This document shows, one piece after another, positions 21,539 to 21,606 of a stretch of 21,606 bases of DNA. Position 1 is the first letter of the stretch. Every line of letters starts with the position of its first letter. A program made the translations under genes and the position numbers. This DNA is from a virus, in the IMG/VR virus record IMGVR_UViG_3300020733_000089, positions 1 through 21,606 of that record. One strand, given 5' to 3'. A model generated the notes under the pieces. It ran no database searches. It had not been told where the DNA came from and saw only the letters and a list, made by a program, of their open reading frames with translations.

Positions 21539-21606
21539 ATGAAAGGGCTCGGAACGAGTCCGCCGGGCCCAGGGGGCCCTTACACGGGGTCGGCGAACTC
21601 CATTCG
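21539..21606 (+). CDS. Start of a further gene, possibly fibre-like (3' partial)
   Basis: 22 complete codons are visible from the ATG at 21539, rich in glycine and proline (SPPGPGGPYTGSANSI), with the same GC-rich codon use as the fibre genes. The box three bases upstream supports the start. The GPGG run resembles glycine-rich heads of fibre proteins, for example the visible N-terminus of the first gene, but too little is present to assign a family. Confidence 0.55.
   Translation, partial: MKGLGTSPPGPGGPYTGSANSI

Overview
The window most likely comes from a large double-stranded DNA virus of a eukaryote, probably an algal Nucleocytoviricota member of phycodnavirus or prasinovirus type. This is inference from layout: genes are tightly packed, spacers are 17-250 bp, there are no convincing Shine-Dalgarno sites, and a recurring TAG-ending motif directly abuts most start codons. 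An SF3 helicase, GIY-YIG homing endonucleases and huge surface-adhesin genes add to the case. A bacteriophage origin cannot be fully excluded, because several proteins belong to phage tail-fibre families.

Layout. Positions 1-4609 hold two paralogous fibre-like genes, the first cut by the window edge. Each has 45-52-residue beta-strand repeats followed by what looks like a seven-bladed propeller. Positions 4737-10043 encode a 1768-residue multidomain adhesin: two C1q-like folds, three LamG-like folds, one discoidin-like fold and a fibre-type C-terminal module. Positions 9918-14614 form an island of putative mobile-type genes around a small tail-assembly-chaperone-like gene: a minus-strand GIY-YIG endonuclease with a 55-residue basic ORF, then on the plus strand an 80-residue paralogue of that ORF, an SF3 helicase and a second GIY-YIG-like gene. 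Positions 14632-19227 encode a second giant adhesin, followed by its own chaperone-like gene (19250-19645). Positions 19736-21517 encode a fibre with a self-cleaving S74 chaperone domain. A further CDS starts at 21539 and runs off the window.

How the parts fit. The structural genes look like a host-recognition locus built by duplication of an adhesin-plus-chaperone pair. The pair is intact at 14632-19645. The first pair (4737-10043 and 10990-11388) is split by the minus-strand endonuclease cassette. A 43-44-nt hairpin/A-tract element occurs in direct copies on both sides of the helicase gene. The two copies differ by a compensatory base pair in the stem, which suggests a selected structure. 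The helicase and endonuclease genes therefore look like later arrivals in a fibre locus, although the helicase may also serve the virus itself.

No tRNA, rRNA, CRISPR array or gene-free stretch over 300 bp was seen. All family names are from motif reading without database searches.
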